From NCBI GenBank assembly GCA_011503125.2, contig WWBZ02000073.1, positions 62,001 to 126,000 of the forward strand: a DNA stretch of 64,000 bases. Direction: 5' to 3'. This DNA comes from Botryosphaeria dothidea. Taxonomy: Eukaryota > Ascomycota > Dothideomycetes > Botryosphaeriales > Botryosphaeriaceae. A program made the position numbers and the translations under genes. Positions within the stretch are counted from its first letter, which is position 1, and every line of letters starts with the position of its first letter. The notes below the pieces were generated by a model, which was not told where the DNA came from, ran no database searches, and saw only the letters and a list, made by a program, of their open reading frames with translations. This document shows, one piece after another, positions 12,548 to 23,401 of this stretch.

Positions 12548-12609
12548 GAACCCGTCTGCTTTTCCTTCGCCGTGCTGAGTAGAACAATGAAAACCTTGAA
12601 TACACGTAG

Positions 12610-13389
12610 GAGGAAGTTCCCCTTCGTGACGAACCATGCTATCACATTATATCGTTCCCCGATGCCGATGATGAGGCAGACGCCATAATCAACATTTCCG
12701 GCACTGAGGTCCGAGTCAAATCGACACTTCCAAGCGCACTACCAGCTCTAGCCTCCGATGTTTCTTCAACGCCTATTTGGATTAAGGAGGTCTGTGTCAA
12801 CCCCGAGGCCCCCGAAGGAAAACAGCAATGCAATCCATACAAAAAAGAAATACACAAGTGTGTGCAAGAGGTTATCCTGTGGACTGGGAATGGTTACGAA
12901 AATGGCTTTATGACCAGCTACGTCGGCTGCTTGTCTCAAGAATCGAAAGGTCACGCTCTAGGCTTCGCGACTCTCCTTGCCAAAGTCAACCCCTCGGAGA
13001 TCAGCGGGCTTCTTCGAGACTCATCCGCCGCTGCCGACGTCAGAAGTTGGTACTATCTGGTCCACATCCTCTTCGGCCATTGGTGTCGTAACTCTGCGCT
13101 GCTCGACAAAAGCTACTTCGACGAATTGAAGTGGTTAATCATCTGGTGCGGCTCGGATTCTATTCCGTGACCTGTACTGAAGAAGGCACCAAGCAGGCTA
13201 CGGCTCGCTAATCCCACGCCTATGATCCTTCTCCTAGCAAAAGCCGAGAAGCACTCAATAGACCTGGCGAGATCAGATCGTCAGTGGCTAGAAGCAAACA
13301 TAGAATTTGGTTCCGACCGACGCAGACTTCTGGCTCAGATGATGTGGATTACGAAAGCGGTGGTGCTAATGACAACTTCCGTGCTGTAG
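12610..13389 (+). pseudogene. Relic of an unidentified host gene
   Basis: One frame is open for 260 codons except for a single TGA at 13168-13170; the frame continues to TAG at 13387-13389. The upstream end is a TAG at 12607, close to the truncated LTR, with no start codon where one is expected. Composition is coding-like and unlike the surrounding AT-rich repeats. Notable segments are PCYHIISFPDADDEAD, TPIWIKEVCVNP and SWYYLVHILFGHWC. I do not recognise the family. It reads as a gene whose 5' part was lost at the transposon junction, although the TGA could lie in an unrecognised intron. Confidence 0.4.
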
Positions 13390-14307
13390 CTTACGGACGA
13401 CGCGCGGATAGGGCTCAGCCTTGCGCGCTCTCTTCTTAACGCTGCATTGCGTTGTGTCACGTAGCTCGTCATTTGGCGCCAGTCACTTGATTAGAATAAG
13501 CACAGTATCTTGAATTACGCGTCGAGACCCATATTTTGCAGTATTTCGAGCCATCTAGACTCTTTCCCGCGCCTTTCCGGTCAGTGTCAGTAAGGACAGT
13601 AGCCTATCCGTCAACGCAGCTCGACGCGAACTTTTGCTCTTGTTTATAGCACGCCCGTGATGAAAAGCTTTCCAATTAGAGCGAGCAACTCGGACGGACA
13701 ATTGAAGAATCTATAGCATCAGCTCGGCGTGCGAATTGGCGATGGATACGGCCTGCGCGGGTGTCTCGACGGAGCCGCAGCAACGGCCGCGGTCGAGGAA
13801 CTCGCTCTCCTCGTACCTCGGCCGATCCCAGAGCCGGGCTTTAACGGGGGCCATGAACGTACATTGCGACTGGCGGATGAAGGCCTGGGCAATTCTACGA
13901 GATGGATTGTGGCTTCAGCCAGAGCACGTCGATTTTCATCTACCCCGCCCAGCTGAACACACAAGTAAGCAGCCGCGCATGAAACATGCCCAGAACTGCA
14001 TTTGCTGCCTATAAGTCTACGTAAGTGGCAGCTTACTTTCAGCAGCTCTATATATCAATCTTTCAGCCTCGCATCAAAGGTCCTTAATAAGCCTTACGAA
14101 TCCGGTGCAGCGCAAAAAGTAAACCGCCAAATACAGACTTAAAAGAATTGTTTTTCTGTTTGAGCTTGACTCCCAACTTCCGCTCACACCTCTGTTTGAT
14201 TCTGCAGTCCTCCTTACGAACACAATTTACAACGTCAATTACACGAAGTCAGATCACTTGGCGTCAGCTTCGTAATCCTTCTGGATAAGGAAGAGCGCGA
14301 GAGGAAA
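13390..14307. other. Intergenic, no gene seen
   Basis: Short overlapping ORFs at 13719-14014 on both strands look like chance readings of a GC-richer patch. A TATATAT run lies near 14050, about 250 bp before the HET gene. One isolated TCGGCCGA palindrome is at 13818-13825. Confidence 0.5.
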
Positions 14308-16029
14308 ATGCCACGGGAATATCAGTACAAGCGCCTGGAAGAAGAGCAGAAGTACTTCCGGCTCCTCAAACTTCTACCGGGCGGCAGCGACGAATCTTTG
14401 AAATGTGAGCTGGAGCATCGCGAGATTCAATCGCCTGGGCGCTCTTTCGGAGCAATATCTTACGTCTGGGGCACCGAGACGCACCAACCCACGATTCGCT
14501 GTCACGACGGAAGAGTGAAGATCCCAACAAATCTGAAGGAGGCATTGATGAGGCTGCGGGACAAGAAGAACCCCAAGTATCTTTGGACGGACTCCATCTG
14601 CATCGACCAGCAGAACAACGGCGAGAAAGACAACCAAATCCTTGTCATGGGGTCCATCTATCGACAAGCCGAGAAAGTATACGTCTGGCTCGGCAACAAG
14701 AACGAAGAAGACGCATTCAGGCTCTTGCATCACCTATACCGTCGGAAAGACCTCCAAGCGGAAGTTTTCAAGAACGCTGCCGAACAGCGCCCTGACTCCG
14801 AGTGGAAGTCCTTGTCCAAGGTCCTGAAGCTTGACTGGTTTGGGCGGGTTTGGACGTTGCAGGAAATCTGCCTTGCATCCCGCGGAACGGTGTTGTGTGG
14901 CAGTAGTAGAATGAACTGGAAGGAATTCCTACACACTTGCCGCCGCCTTCATGCCACTTGCAAGCAACTTCGGCTGCGATATGACCTTCGGCTTTATCGC
15001 GTTCTAAGGACAGATGTGAATTTTGAAGACAGGCGGGAACATCCAGGATTCATCCTGAAGCTTGTCCGTGAGAGGAACTGCAAAGTGGACATAGACAGAG
15101 TCCGCGGTATCCTTGGCCATGCCTTCTTCCAGGAATTCGAGAAAAGAAACGATCGTCCTTTCATCAAACCTGCGGATTTGAGATCAGGAAATATGGACTA
15201 CGCGGTGACCAAGGAGCTCTTGAAGCTTCCTGAGCACCTTTATGCCCTATCATTGGTCCAACAAGACAACGAAACCATGTCTATATATAGGCATCCATCA
15301 TGGGTCCCCCGATTCAAACAGAGAACTTTCATTTCTGTCTTGGCAGACAGAACCAGGAAGAGTGGATCTTGGACGGCTGGTGGCACCTCCCAAGACCGGG
15401 GCCCGAGACCCAACGAAAACGTTCTTGAAGTTCAAGGCTTGGAGGTAGATTGTGTCAAATGGCAATCTCACGAGATCACGAACGACATCAAGAACGGAGA
15501 CAAAAACCACATTGTTAAGGACATCTGGTATCAGATAAGAAGACGAAGTGACAAGCATGGCCACTCGGAAGAGCAGGATCTCGAGGAGTTTTGCAAGGTC
15601 TTCTATTTGAACGACCATTTTGCCAACGACAAAGGGTCACGAGACGGCTACCCGACCACCCAAGAACAGAAGGCCAACTGTTTCGCTTACTTTGAAGTAA
15701 ACAAGATCAACTTGGCTAATGCTCAGCACCTGAGGAAGACTCTTTCGGATGGGAATGCGAACGACTTCTGGCCGGATGTTCTCCACCATTGTCGGAAACG
15801 GCGTTTTATATTGACTGAGAAGGGGGATGTAGGGCTTGCGCCAGCAATTTCAGAAATAGGAGATAAGGTTTGCGTTTTCTTCGGTGGTCAGGTTCCATTT
15901 TTGTTGCGGCCTGGCCGAGAAGAACACCGTCTTTGTGGTGAATGTTTTTTCCGTGGTCTGATGGATGGACAAGCTACTAAGTCATGGGATTCCTGGAATT
16001 TCGTCGAGAAAACTTTCAAATTGGTCTGA
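14308..16029 (+). CDS. HET-domain (heterokaryon incompatibility) protein
   Basis: Intronless, 573 aa. The N-terminal half carries the three HET (PF06985) blocks in order: GAISYVWG near residue 50, YLWTDSICIDQQN near 90, and WFGRVWTLQEICLA near 176-190. HET domains trigger growth arrest or cell death after non-self recognition or in allorecognition. The C-terminal ~350 residues have no motif I recognise; many HET proteins carry divergent C-terminal sensor regions. The start at 14308 is the first ATG of the frame and sits a few residues before the usual HET lead-in. Its neighbours are transposons and relics, so no operon-like partner is evident. No disabling lesion is visible and codon composition is normal, so it appears intact. 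Confidence 0.93.
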   Translation: MPREYQYKRLEEEQKYFRLLKLLPGGSDESLKCELEHREIQSPGRSFGAISYVWGTETHQPTIRCHDGRVKIPTNLKEALMRLRDKKNPKYLWTDSICIDQQNNGEKDNQILVMGSIYRQAEKVYVWLGNKNEEDAFRLLHHLYRRKDLQAEVFKNAAEQRPDSEWKSLSKVLKLDWFGRVWTLQEICLASRGTVLCGSSRMNWKEFLHTCRRLHATCKQLRLRYDLRLYRVLRTDVNFEDRREHPGFILKLVRERNCKVDIDRVRGILGHAFFQEFEKRNDRPFIKPADLRSGNMDYAVTKELLKLPEHLYALSLVQQDNETMSIYRHPSWVPRFKQRTFISVLADRTRKSGSWTAGGTSQDRGPRPNENVLEVQGLEVDCVKWQSHEITNDIKNGDKNHIVKDIWYQIRRRSDKHGHSEEQDLEEFCKVFYLNDHFANDKGSRDGYPTTQEQKANCFAYFEVNKINLANAQHLRKTLSDGNANDFWPDVLHHCRKRRFILTEKGDVGLAPAISEIGDKVCVFFGGQVPFLLRPGREEHRLCGECFFRGLMDGQATKSWDSWNFVEKTFKLV

Positions 16030-16464
16030 AACGTCTATGTCAGTTCCTTCCTCGTTACTATCAGGGTCCAGGCATGAGTAAGAGATTAAAACGCCTTCAT
16101 GCGGGTCGACGGGGCGTTCAGATTAAGCAGCACACAATGGTCGTGGAAAGGTTGGTGTAGGATGGCGATGGTATTCGTCTCAGTCTACACAAGCCCCACC
16201 AGCGCCTTCGTCATGTGAAAAGTAACCCTTTAATATGACACAGTATGATGACTGCATAGCTGTTGTGCGTGTATGCAAAAGCCAAGTGCCAGGCTGAACA
16301 AATCCACGAAAGCCATGCATTATGGTCCTGCCTCCTAGAAGCCGATGACAACTGCCGTACTAAGCCAATATTAGTACTACTACATTACCAGTTCGTCAGG
16401 ATCTAATATGCTGGATCATACATGTATTTTCTGTTTTATTTACGTGGGAAAACTTGTTTTGATG
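16030..16464. other. Intergenic, no gene seen
   Basis: The 3' flank of the HET gene, up to the copia insertion. No ORF or repeat was recognised. Confidence 0.6.
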
Positions 16465-16753
16465 TGTCAACCAGAATCCCCTTATTTCTCAGGCAGCACT
16501 TGTTGTCTAGTCTTAGTCACTATAATCTCTCGAAGATTCTACCGGAGAAGAGGAGGGCATTAATTTGCCACTGTTCATGCCCAATACCCTCGGATATCAC
16601 TTCCTCGGATACACTCATTCCCTCGGTTATATCAGCTCAGATTTATATATTTAAGGACACTCATTCTCCTTCACTAAGAAGGACAGGCAGAAATTCAGCT
16701 CTTTCTTCTAACCTCACACAGTTCAGGGCCTAAGGCCCACCCACAGTTCGACA
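16465..16753 (+). repeat. 5' LTR of copia element 2
   Basis: Starts TGTCAACC and ends GTTCGACA. Relative to the 3' LTR it has A in place of G at three positions, each in a TpG context. Confidence 0.96.
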
Positions 16754-16768
16754 GTTATGAGCCCGGCT
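16754..16768 (+). other. Primer-binding site: initiator tRNA-Met half
   Basis: GTTATGAGCCCGG is the reverse complement of CCGGGCTCATAAC, the anticodon stem-loop (CAU anticodon) of fungal initiator tRNA-Met. Drosophila copia is known to prime from such an internally cleaved half-tRNA. Confidence 0.8.
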
Positions 16769-16855
16769 ATCGCACTAAAGCGTAGACCGAACAGACAGTA
16801 AGGAATTACTTCCTAAAAACTAACAATCAGAATTCCAGAACAAGACTATTCAACC

Positions 16856-19800
16856 ATGACGGAATCAACCAAGAAAACCGTCATTCTCAATCGACCTTCA
16901 GACTGGGACAACTGGCTGTACCTTATACGCTCACGAGCTAAGGCTCTAGGCATTTGGGAAGTAGTTGATCCTGAAAAGACCATACGACCCGATCAGATTC
17001 CGGATCCCGGTGACCTACCGCCGTTGCCACCGGATGACGATACTCAAGGACAAGACCGATTCAAGACCCAGTATACCATCTATCGACATAAGATCAACGT
17101 CTACGATAGACGTCAAAAGGCTCTCGCGGAACTTACTACCTACATCCAAGAGTCAATCTCAATAACTAATCTTTCATTCATCACGTCAGAGGAACCGCAT
17201 CCATGGGACATTCTCCGAGCGCTCAAGAAGCGCCTTGCACCAACAGACCAGGCTAGACTACTTGAGCTTGAACACCAATACCACCAACTATGCAAGCCTC
17301 CACGAAGTCAGAATATCGAATCCTGGCTTCAGCAATGGGAAAAGCTCTACACCGAGGCGAAGAAACACAACCTTGCCGAAGTATCAGACAATCGACCAAC
17401 CCGAGACTTTCTCCTTGCACTCAAGCCGATTGAACCTCAATTCGTCAGCACCTACCAAATCAAGAATCTCGATCCAGCAACCCGCGTCACGGATCTCTAT
17501 AATATGATCGAGAAGTTCCGCCAATACTACCGAGAAAACCAGACAGTCAAAGCTCAAAAGACTAAGGGAACCCACTCAGCATTCACCGCCAATTTTCAAG
17601 GCAAACAGGCTAAAACATCACCTCTCTGTCCCTGCGGAATACATCATTGGGCCCCAGAATGCTGGTATCTCAATCCTTAAGCTGAAACCCGACCCAAGAA
17701 CTTCAAGCCAAATCCTAAAACTCAAGCTAAAGTTGAAGAGAAGCTTCAGGACCCGAAATTTAAGGAGATCATCACTAAATCACTTGAGAGAAACAAGAGA
17801 ATTCAGCAACAAAAGGAACAAAAAGAACAAAACCAAGGCGAGAAACAGGATCAACCGCAATCCCAAGATGCACAGCCCATATTAATGACGGCAACATACC
17901 ACTCTTTCGCAGCTCAGAATAGTCGACTATTCAACTCCTGGATTCTCGACTCTGGAACCGACGTCCATGTTTGCAACCAATCAATGATAAACAGATTCAA
18001 CGAAGCCAGAAAGGCCAGACCTGATGAGACCCTTGGATCAGGCAACCAAGCCATTCCAATTCAAGCCTGGGGAACCATCGATATCTCCGCTAAAACACAG
18101 ACTGGCCAGAGAACGATTACGCTCAACAACGTTGCCTTCATTCCATCCTTCTTAACGAACCTTGTATCGATAAGCATTGCAGTCAGCAAGGAAATCTACT
18201 GGGATACCCAGAATATGCAGCTCATCCACCAAGGAAAACACCTTTGCAAAGTTCAACAGCACCAAGGACACTTCCTACTAGAATACAATCCCAATTCAGA
18301 ATACCAAGGACATGCAGCATTCCCAGCAACTATTCGCAAATCATCAGCCGAAAAATGGCATCAAGTCCTTGCACACGCCAACCCAGAAGTTATCCAATAT
18401 CTCGAGGAAAACACAGAAGGAGTATCAGTGATCAAAGAACCTCCAGCTCCAAAAACCATTCAATGCCAACCCTGTGCACTTTCAAAATCCCAGAGGATTA
18501 TCTCACGAGAAACGACCAGAGAAGAAGACTATAACGAAGCATTCTACCGAGTTTCATTTGACCTACTCCAAATTCAGAAGGGATACAACCAAGACAAGTG
18601 GACATCCCATCTCGCCTACGTCAAGACGGATTTCACCTTCGCCTTCACCCATCTAAATAAATCAGACGCCCAGGACATAATTGAATTCATCGTTAAACTC
18701 GTCAAAACCCGCTACAAGCGTCAGATCGTTTTCTTCAGAACCGATGGCGAGCGAACTATTGGAACAGAAACCAAGTCCTTTCTCCAATCGGAAGGAATCA
18801 CCCTTAAAACTTCAGCTCCCGCCACGCCTAAATAGAATAGACACGCCGAGAGATTAGGAGGCGTGATCCTGTCTAAGGCAAGAGCTATGAGAATTGGAGC
18901 AAATCTTCCGCAATCACTATGGCCAGAAATTATCAGAATAGCTGGATATATTCACAATCGTACACTAATGGCCAAGCTAAACTGGAAAACCCCATTCGAG
19001 GCAGTTACAGGCAAGAAACCAAATCTCTCCCATCTTCGTATCTATGGCTGTCGAGCCTATGCACATAAGAAGGGAATTCCACGAAGCCAGAAACTAGCCG
19101 AAAAAGCACATCTTGGACATCTTGTTGGATACGACTCCACAAACATCTTTCGAATCTGGATTCCAAGCCAATAAAAGATCATTCGAACTAGAGATGTTAG
19201 ATTCAATAAGGACGAGTTCTACCGACCAGAAGACCTAGACCTAACGCTACTCCTCCAAGAAGAAGCCTCAGAAATTATCCAAACACTCGAAATTCAGCCT
19301 TCAACCAACCAACAAACCGATAAACCTAAGTCTAAAGAAGACGAGCTAGAAACTACCCACGAAATGGAGATAAGCTCGAATCCAACAACTCGACACCAGG
19401 ACTCTAGAGAAAACCAACAACTACCAACTCCAGATCCATCAATTGCAGCCAGTCAACAACAAGAACAAGCACAAGATACCAATGTAGGCCTAGAAACTCA
19501 ACAAATAAGAAGACTTCCACGACTTCTTCCAGCACAGTACGATACTCCACCACAACCAGGAGCAACACCAGGAAATCGCGCTCCCCGTGCAGCAGAAATA
19601 TCAGGCACGATCACTGAAGATATGATCGAGCCTAAAGGGGGTGAAAGTACTACTCGCAGTACACGCAGCACACGGAATCCCAACCCTCAACTACAAGAAG
19701 ACCCATTCAAGAAACCAAGAAAGCCACGGAAACAAGGATACGCCGCAGCACTCGATGAGATTCAAGAAATCCCGAACTCTCCCTACTTCAGTGCATTTTC

Positions 19801-21472
19801 AGCAGCAATCAACACTCCAGGAAACCCACCAAGAATCCACAGAGACCAATTACTACCGGAACCACGAACCTTCAGGGAAATGCTTCAGCACCCATTTTCA
19901 TCAGGATTCATTCCAGCTCTCAAGACTAAAGCCAGAACCCTGGTCAAGATTAGAACCTAGAGATTTGTCAAACGCTCCGTTGCCACTCAAGCCGGCAAGA
20001 AAGTTATCCCTCTAACCTGGGTTTTCAAGTACAAATTCGACACTGAGGGATATCTAATTAAGTTTAAGGCTAGACTTTGCGTACGCGGCGATCTGCAATT
20101 TACCGAACAGGACACGTATGCAGCAACTTTAGCCGCCCAGACTTTTCGGAGCATCATGGCAATTACGGCAGCCTTCGACCTTGAATTACGACAATATGAC
20201 ATGATAAATGCCTTCGTCAACAGCCCAATCGATGAGGATACGTACTACGAACTCCCAGAAGGACTCGAACTACTCGAAGAATTCCAGGACCTTCAACCAG
20301 GACTCATTATTCAACTTCTTCGAGCCCTATACGGCCTCAAATAATCACCAGCCCTATAGAGCAACCATCTCTCGACAACACTTCAAGATCTCGGACTTGC
20401 ACAAGTTCCAGGAGTAAACTGTCTACTCTCAAACGAGGCAATAATTTTATTCTTCTTTGTGGATGATATTGCAATCGTTTACCCAAAGGAATATACACGT
20501 CAAATCGATGAATTTCAGCACAAACTCTCCAATATCTACGAAATGCGAATCCTTGGCGAACTCGAATGGTTTCTCAACATCAGAATCATCAGGGATAGAC
20601 CACAGAGAAAGCTCTGGCTCTGTCAGGACTTATACATCGAGAAACTAGCCGCCAAATTCAATATCAATCAGGATAAGTAACCAAAAACACCACTCCCAGT
20701 CGAAGACGTACAACCGTCAATCAATCAAGCCACAACTCAGGAAATCTACACGTACCAACAGAAGATTGGATCTATCAACTTTGCCGCAGTCATCACACGT
20801 CCAGATATTGCACAAGCAGCCTCAAAACTCGCGGAATATCTCCAGAATCCCTCTGAGCGTCATCAACAACTGGCCACACGCGTAATTGAATACCTAGTCT
20901 CAACTAAACACCTCGCAATCGAATTTAACGGCATCTGCAACTCGCAGCAAACAGTCTTCCTATCAAGCAGCGACGCATCATTTGCTAATAATCAGGAAAC
21001 TCGAAAGTCATCTTAGGGATACATCTTTCAGCTATTCAATGGACCAATCGATTGGAAGGCTAATAAGCAGAGAATAGTTACTACCTCAAGCACAGAAGCC
21101 GAATTTCTTTCACTCTCTAATACGGCAAAGCAACTTCTTTGGTGGGAACGCCTATTTAGGCACATTCAATTCGATCCAGACCACCATCTGTTTATCCAAT
21201 GCGACAACCGCCAAACGATCCGACTTTTGGACGAGTCCTCTCCTAAACTAACGACGAAGTTACGCCACGTCGATATCCACCAACATTGGCTTCGTCAAGA
21301 GATTCAGAACAAGCGAATCAGGCTTCAATGGACTCCATCAGCCGAAATGATCGCGGATGGACTTACTAAGGCTTTGCCTACACAACGCTTTCAGCAATTC
21401 GTCAAGCAACTACATCTTATCAACATCAAGGATTTGATCTCTCAGAAATCCAAAGATACTCTCTCAGATTGA
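16856..21472 (+). pseudogene. Copia gag-pol polyprotein with eight premature stops
   Basis: One frame of 1538 codons. Order: gag (16856-17680) ending in a CPCGIHHWAPEC zinc knuckle; protease with ILDSGTD near 17941; integrase HHCC (KWHQVLAHANPE ... CQPCALS, 18355-18485) and core (FDLLQ, FRTDGER); reverse transcriptase with FFVDDIAIVYP at about 20450-20490; RNase H with SSDASFA near 20968 and the conserved C-terminus near 21250-21450. Premature stops are at 17678, 18833, 19172, 19958, 20342, 20357, 20678 and 21014. Context suggests each replaced a Gln or Trp codon. There is no frameshift. Confidence 0.93.
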
Positions 21473-21535
21473 ATTTACTTTCACACGAATTTCAGAGTCA
21501 CAATAAGCACCAGACTGCTTATTATGAAGGGGGTG

Positions 21536-21824
21536 TGTCAACCAGAATCCCCTTATTTCTCAGGCAGCACTTGTTGTCTAGTCTTAGTCACTATAATCTC
21601 TCGAAGATTCTACCGGAGAAGAGGAGGGCATTAATTTGCCACTGTTCATGCCCAATACCCTCGGATATCACTTCCTCGGATACACTCATTCCCTCGGTTA
21701 TATCAGCTCAGATTTATGTATTTAAGGACACTCATTCTCCTTCACTAAGAAGGACAGGCAGAAATTCAGCTCTTTCTTCTGACCTCACACAGTTCAGGGC
21801 CTGAGGCCCACCCACAGTTCGACA
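21536..21824 (+). repeat. 3' LTR of copia element 2
   Basis: 289 bp, the less mutated of the two LTR copies. Confidence 0.96.
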
Positions 21825-21929
21825 TGATGTCTAACCTTCTACTTAATATAAGTATCTTAAAAGTCGTACTCTAGTCGAGTTCAAATTGCTCGATAGTTGG
21901 AAGAAAAAAACTCCCTGTTCTATCTTATC

Positions 21930-22300
21930 TTCACCGCTGTCGTCTTCCCACTAGACGTATCATGTAATCAAAGAAGTGGTAGGCAGCGACGCTCCCCGGT
22001 TTCACGACATCCATGGATCTGCACGAATGTCTGTGCGCAGAATGTAGGGCTCCTCGGGCGCGAACGGCTCGCCCGCCAGCTGCATTGTAGCCAGCAGCGC
22101 CCACGCCCGGAATACGTCCATCTTGAACTCGATGTCCCGGTACGACAACGTCTCGCGGTTCGTGCTCTTCTACCACACCGCGCTCTAGACCACTATTATC
22201 CGCGCCAACTTGATCACCGCCGACAACCGAGACGTGTAAACCAACGCGCCCTGCCACCTCTTGCCGTCATTATGAATGCCCAAAACGGCTAACCGGCTGA
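21930..22300 (-). pseudogene. Unidentified decayed gene fragment
   Basis: The minus strand from about 22290 to 21960 yields coding-like text broken by stops, for example LGIHNDGKRWQGALVYT, SRLSAVIKLARIIVV and FRAWALLATMQLAGEPFAP. This is faintly reminiscent of a conserved region in large fungal helicase-like or telomere-linked proteins, but I cannot assign it. It lies immediately beside the copia target duplication. Confidence 0.3.
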
Positions 22301-22456
22301 TCAACGCGCTTGTTTCCGGCCTAGAGCATGCCGACCCTTCAGTTGATATTGCAGGTATTTATTTATATCTACTTCGACTCTTGCTTTGGGGAAAAGTGAT
22401 CAAAAATTTGGTCTCCAACAAATTGGCTCCCAGATACACCCAGAATATCCATGAGC

Positions 22457-23232
22457 CTACCTCTCATGCTTGCTTACAGCGGTCCCCTCACCTAGCTTCT
22501 TGACCGGCTGCCTGATCATTGTGGTGTTTTTTCTCAATGCCGCTGCCACCGTACTTACTAAGGTCAAACTCGTGGATGATCTGGTCTTCTCAACCGTGGC
22601 GCTTGTACAAGGATCTTCCAGACTCGGAAGATTCAAGGAAACAGATGAGGCCAGAATCATCAGCCCGATCCGTGCCCCAGCGGATGAGCATGCTAGCAGC
22701 GCCACGGCGACGGTGGTCCGGGTGCGTGACGATCAGACTGAGGACTATGCAGGTCAGATTGCAGCTCATCTGGCAACTCGAGGGCGGACTAACAGTGAAT
22801 CGCAATATCGCGCTATGTCGCGCTCAGCACCGACTTACAGCCGTGTGGCATCTTGCCCAACGCACGGCTCGCGCCGTTCAGATATGCGAACCAGTCACGC
22901 TGGACCTTACCAGAGAGCGAATCCTTCTCCTTCCCGGGCTCGAAGGGCTCCTCGAGCTCCTTTAGTTGCTCGTCGGATCGGCCATTCTCGTAGAACTCCC
23001 AGGTTGCGTAGGCGAGGACCGCATTATTGTCGGTGTCGACGACCTTAAGGTGGTGGATATGAGGGGTGTGTAATGTCCGAAAAAGCTTCTCCTTCTGGAA
23101 CCTAAGGTATGTGGGGTACGGCGTGCTTTCGTGCATCGCGCGACCGACTGGTGAGGGCTGCATGGCGGCGGCCATGATAGACACGAACGTCGGGACGTCG
23201 GTCTCCTCGAGAACGCGGATTTCGAGAGGCAT
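22457..23232 (-). pseudogene. GNAT N-acetyltransferase, two lesions
   Basis: Exon 1 is 22839-23232. An intron at 22745-22838 (GTAAGT...TAG) joins in frame to exon 2. The product has the GNAT layout: an EETDVPTF start, then an acetyl-CoA-binding loop THPDHRRRGAASMLIRWG and a YKRHG segment near the end, as in fungal GNAT-family enzymes of unknown substrate. The frame hits TGA at 22590-22592, where the family normally continues GFE. A T6 run at 22527-22532 then shifts the frame away from the expected C-terminal NTTMIRQP segment, which is present in another frame. It is therefore likely a recent pseudogene, or a truncated protein if the last ~35 residues are dispensable. It sits at the left edge of the biosynthetic cluster, and membership is doubtful. 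Confidence 0.65.
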
Positions 23233-23401
23233 GGCGGGCTTCGTGCCGTTATATAGTAGGAGGAAGAGAGAAGGACCGAGTAGGCTACGAGTAATAAGAT
23301 TTCTACCTTCAATATGAGGATAAGCGGGGTCGTCAACCTTAATTATATATTTAGAATCGTTCCTCTAAAGCTTATGTGAAGCTGTAAAGCAATTCCAAAA
23401 A

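Larger units (their letters stand above)
16465..21824 (+). mobile_element. Complete Ty1/copia retrotransposon with TSD
   Basis: Two 289-bp LTRs (16465-16753, 21536-21824) differ at only three sites, and 5-bp target duplications TGATG flank the element (16460-16464, 21825-21829). It has a primer-binding site at 16754-16768, a single gag-pol frame at 16856-21472 and a polypurine tract GAAGGGGG at about 21526-21533. The three LTR differences and all eight internal stops fit TpG-to-TpA or CpA-to-TpA changes, so it is a fairly recent insertion lightly hit by RIP. Confidence 0.96.

Noticed and set aside
13818..13825. Perfect TCGGCCGA outside the cluster
   Set aside because: Isolated copy not next to a start codon; kept only as a caution that the motif is not exclusive to the cluster.
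13719..14014. Three overlapping small ORFs
   Set aside because: All frames are open because of local GC-richness. No motif, no start context and no continuity.
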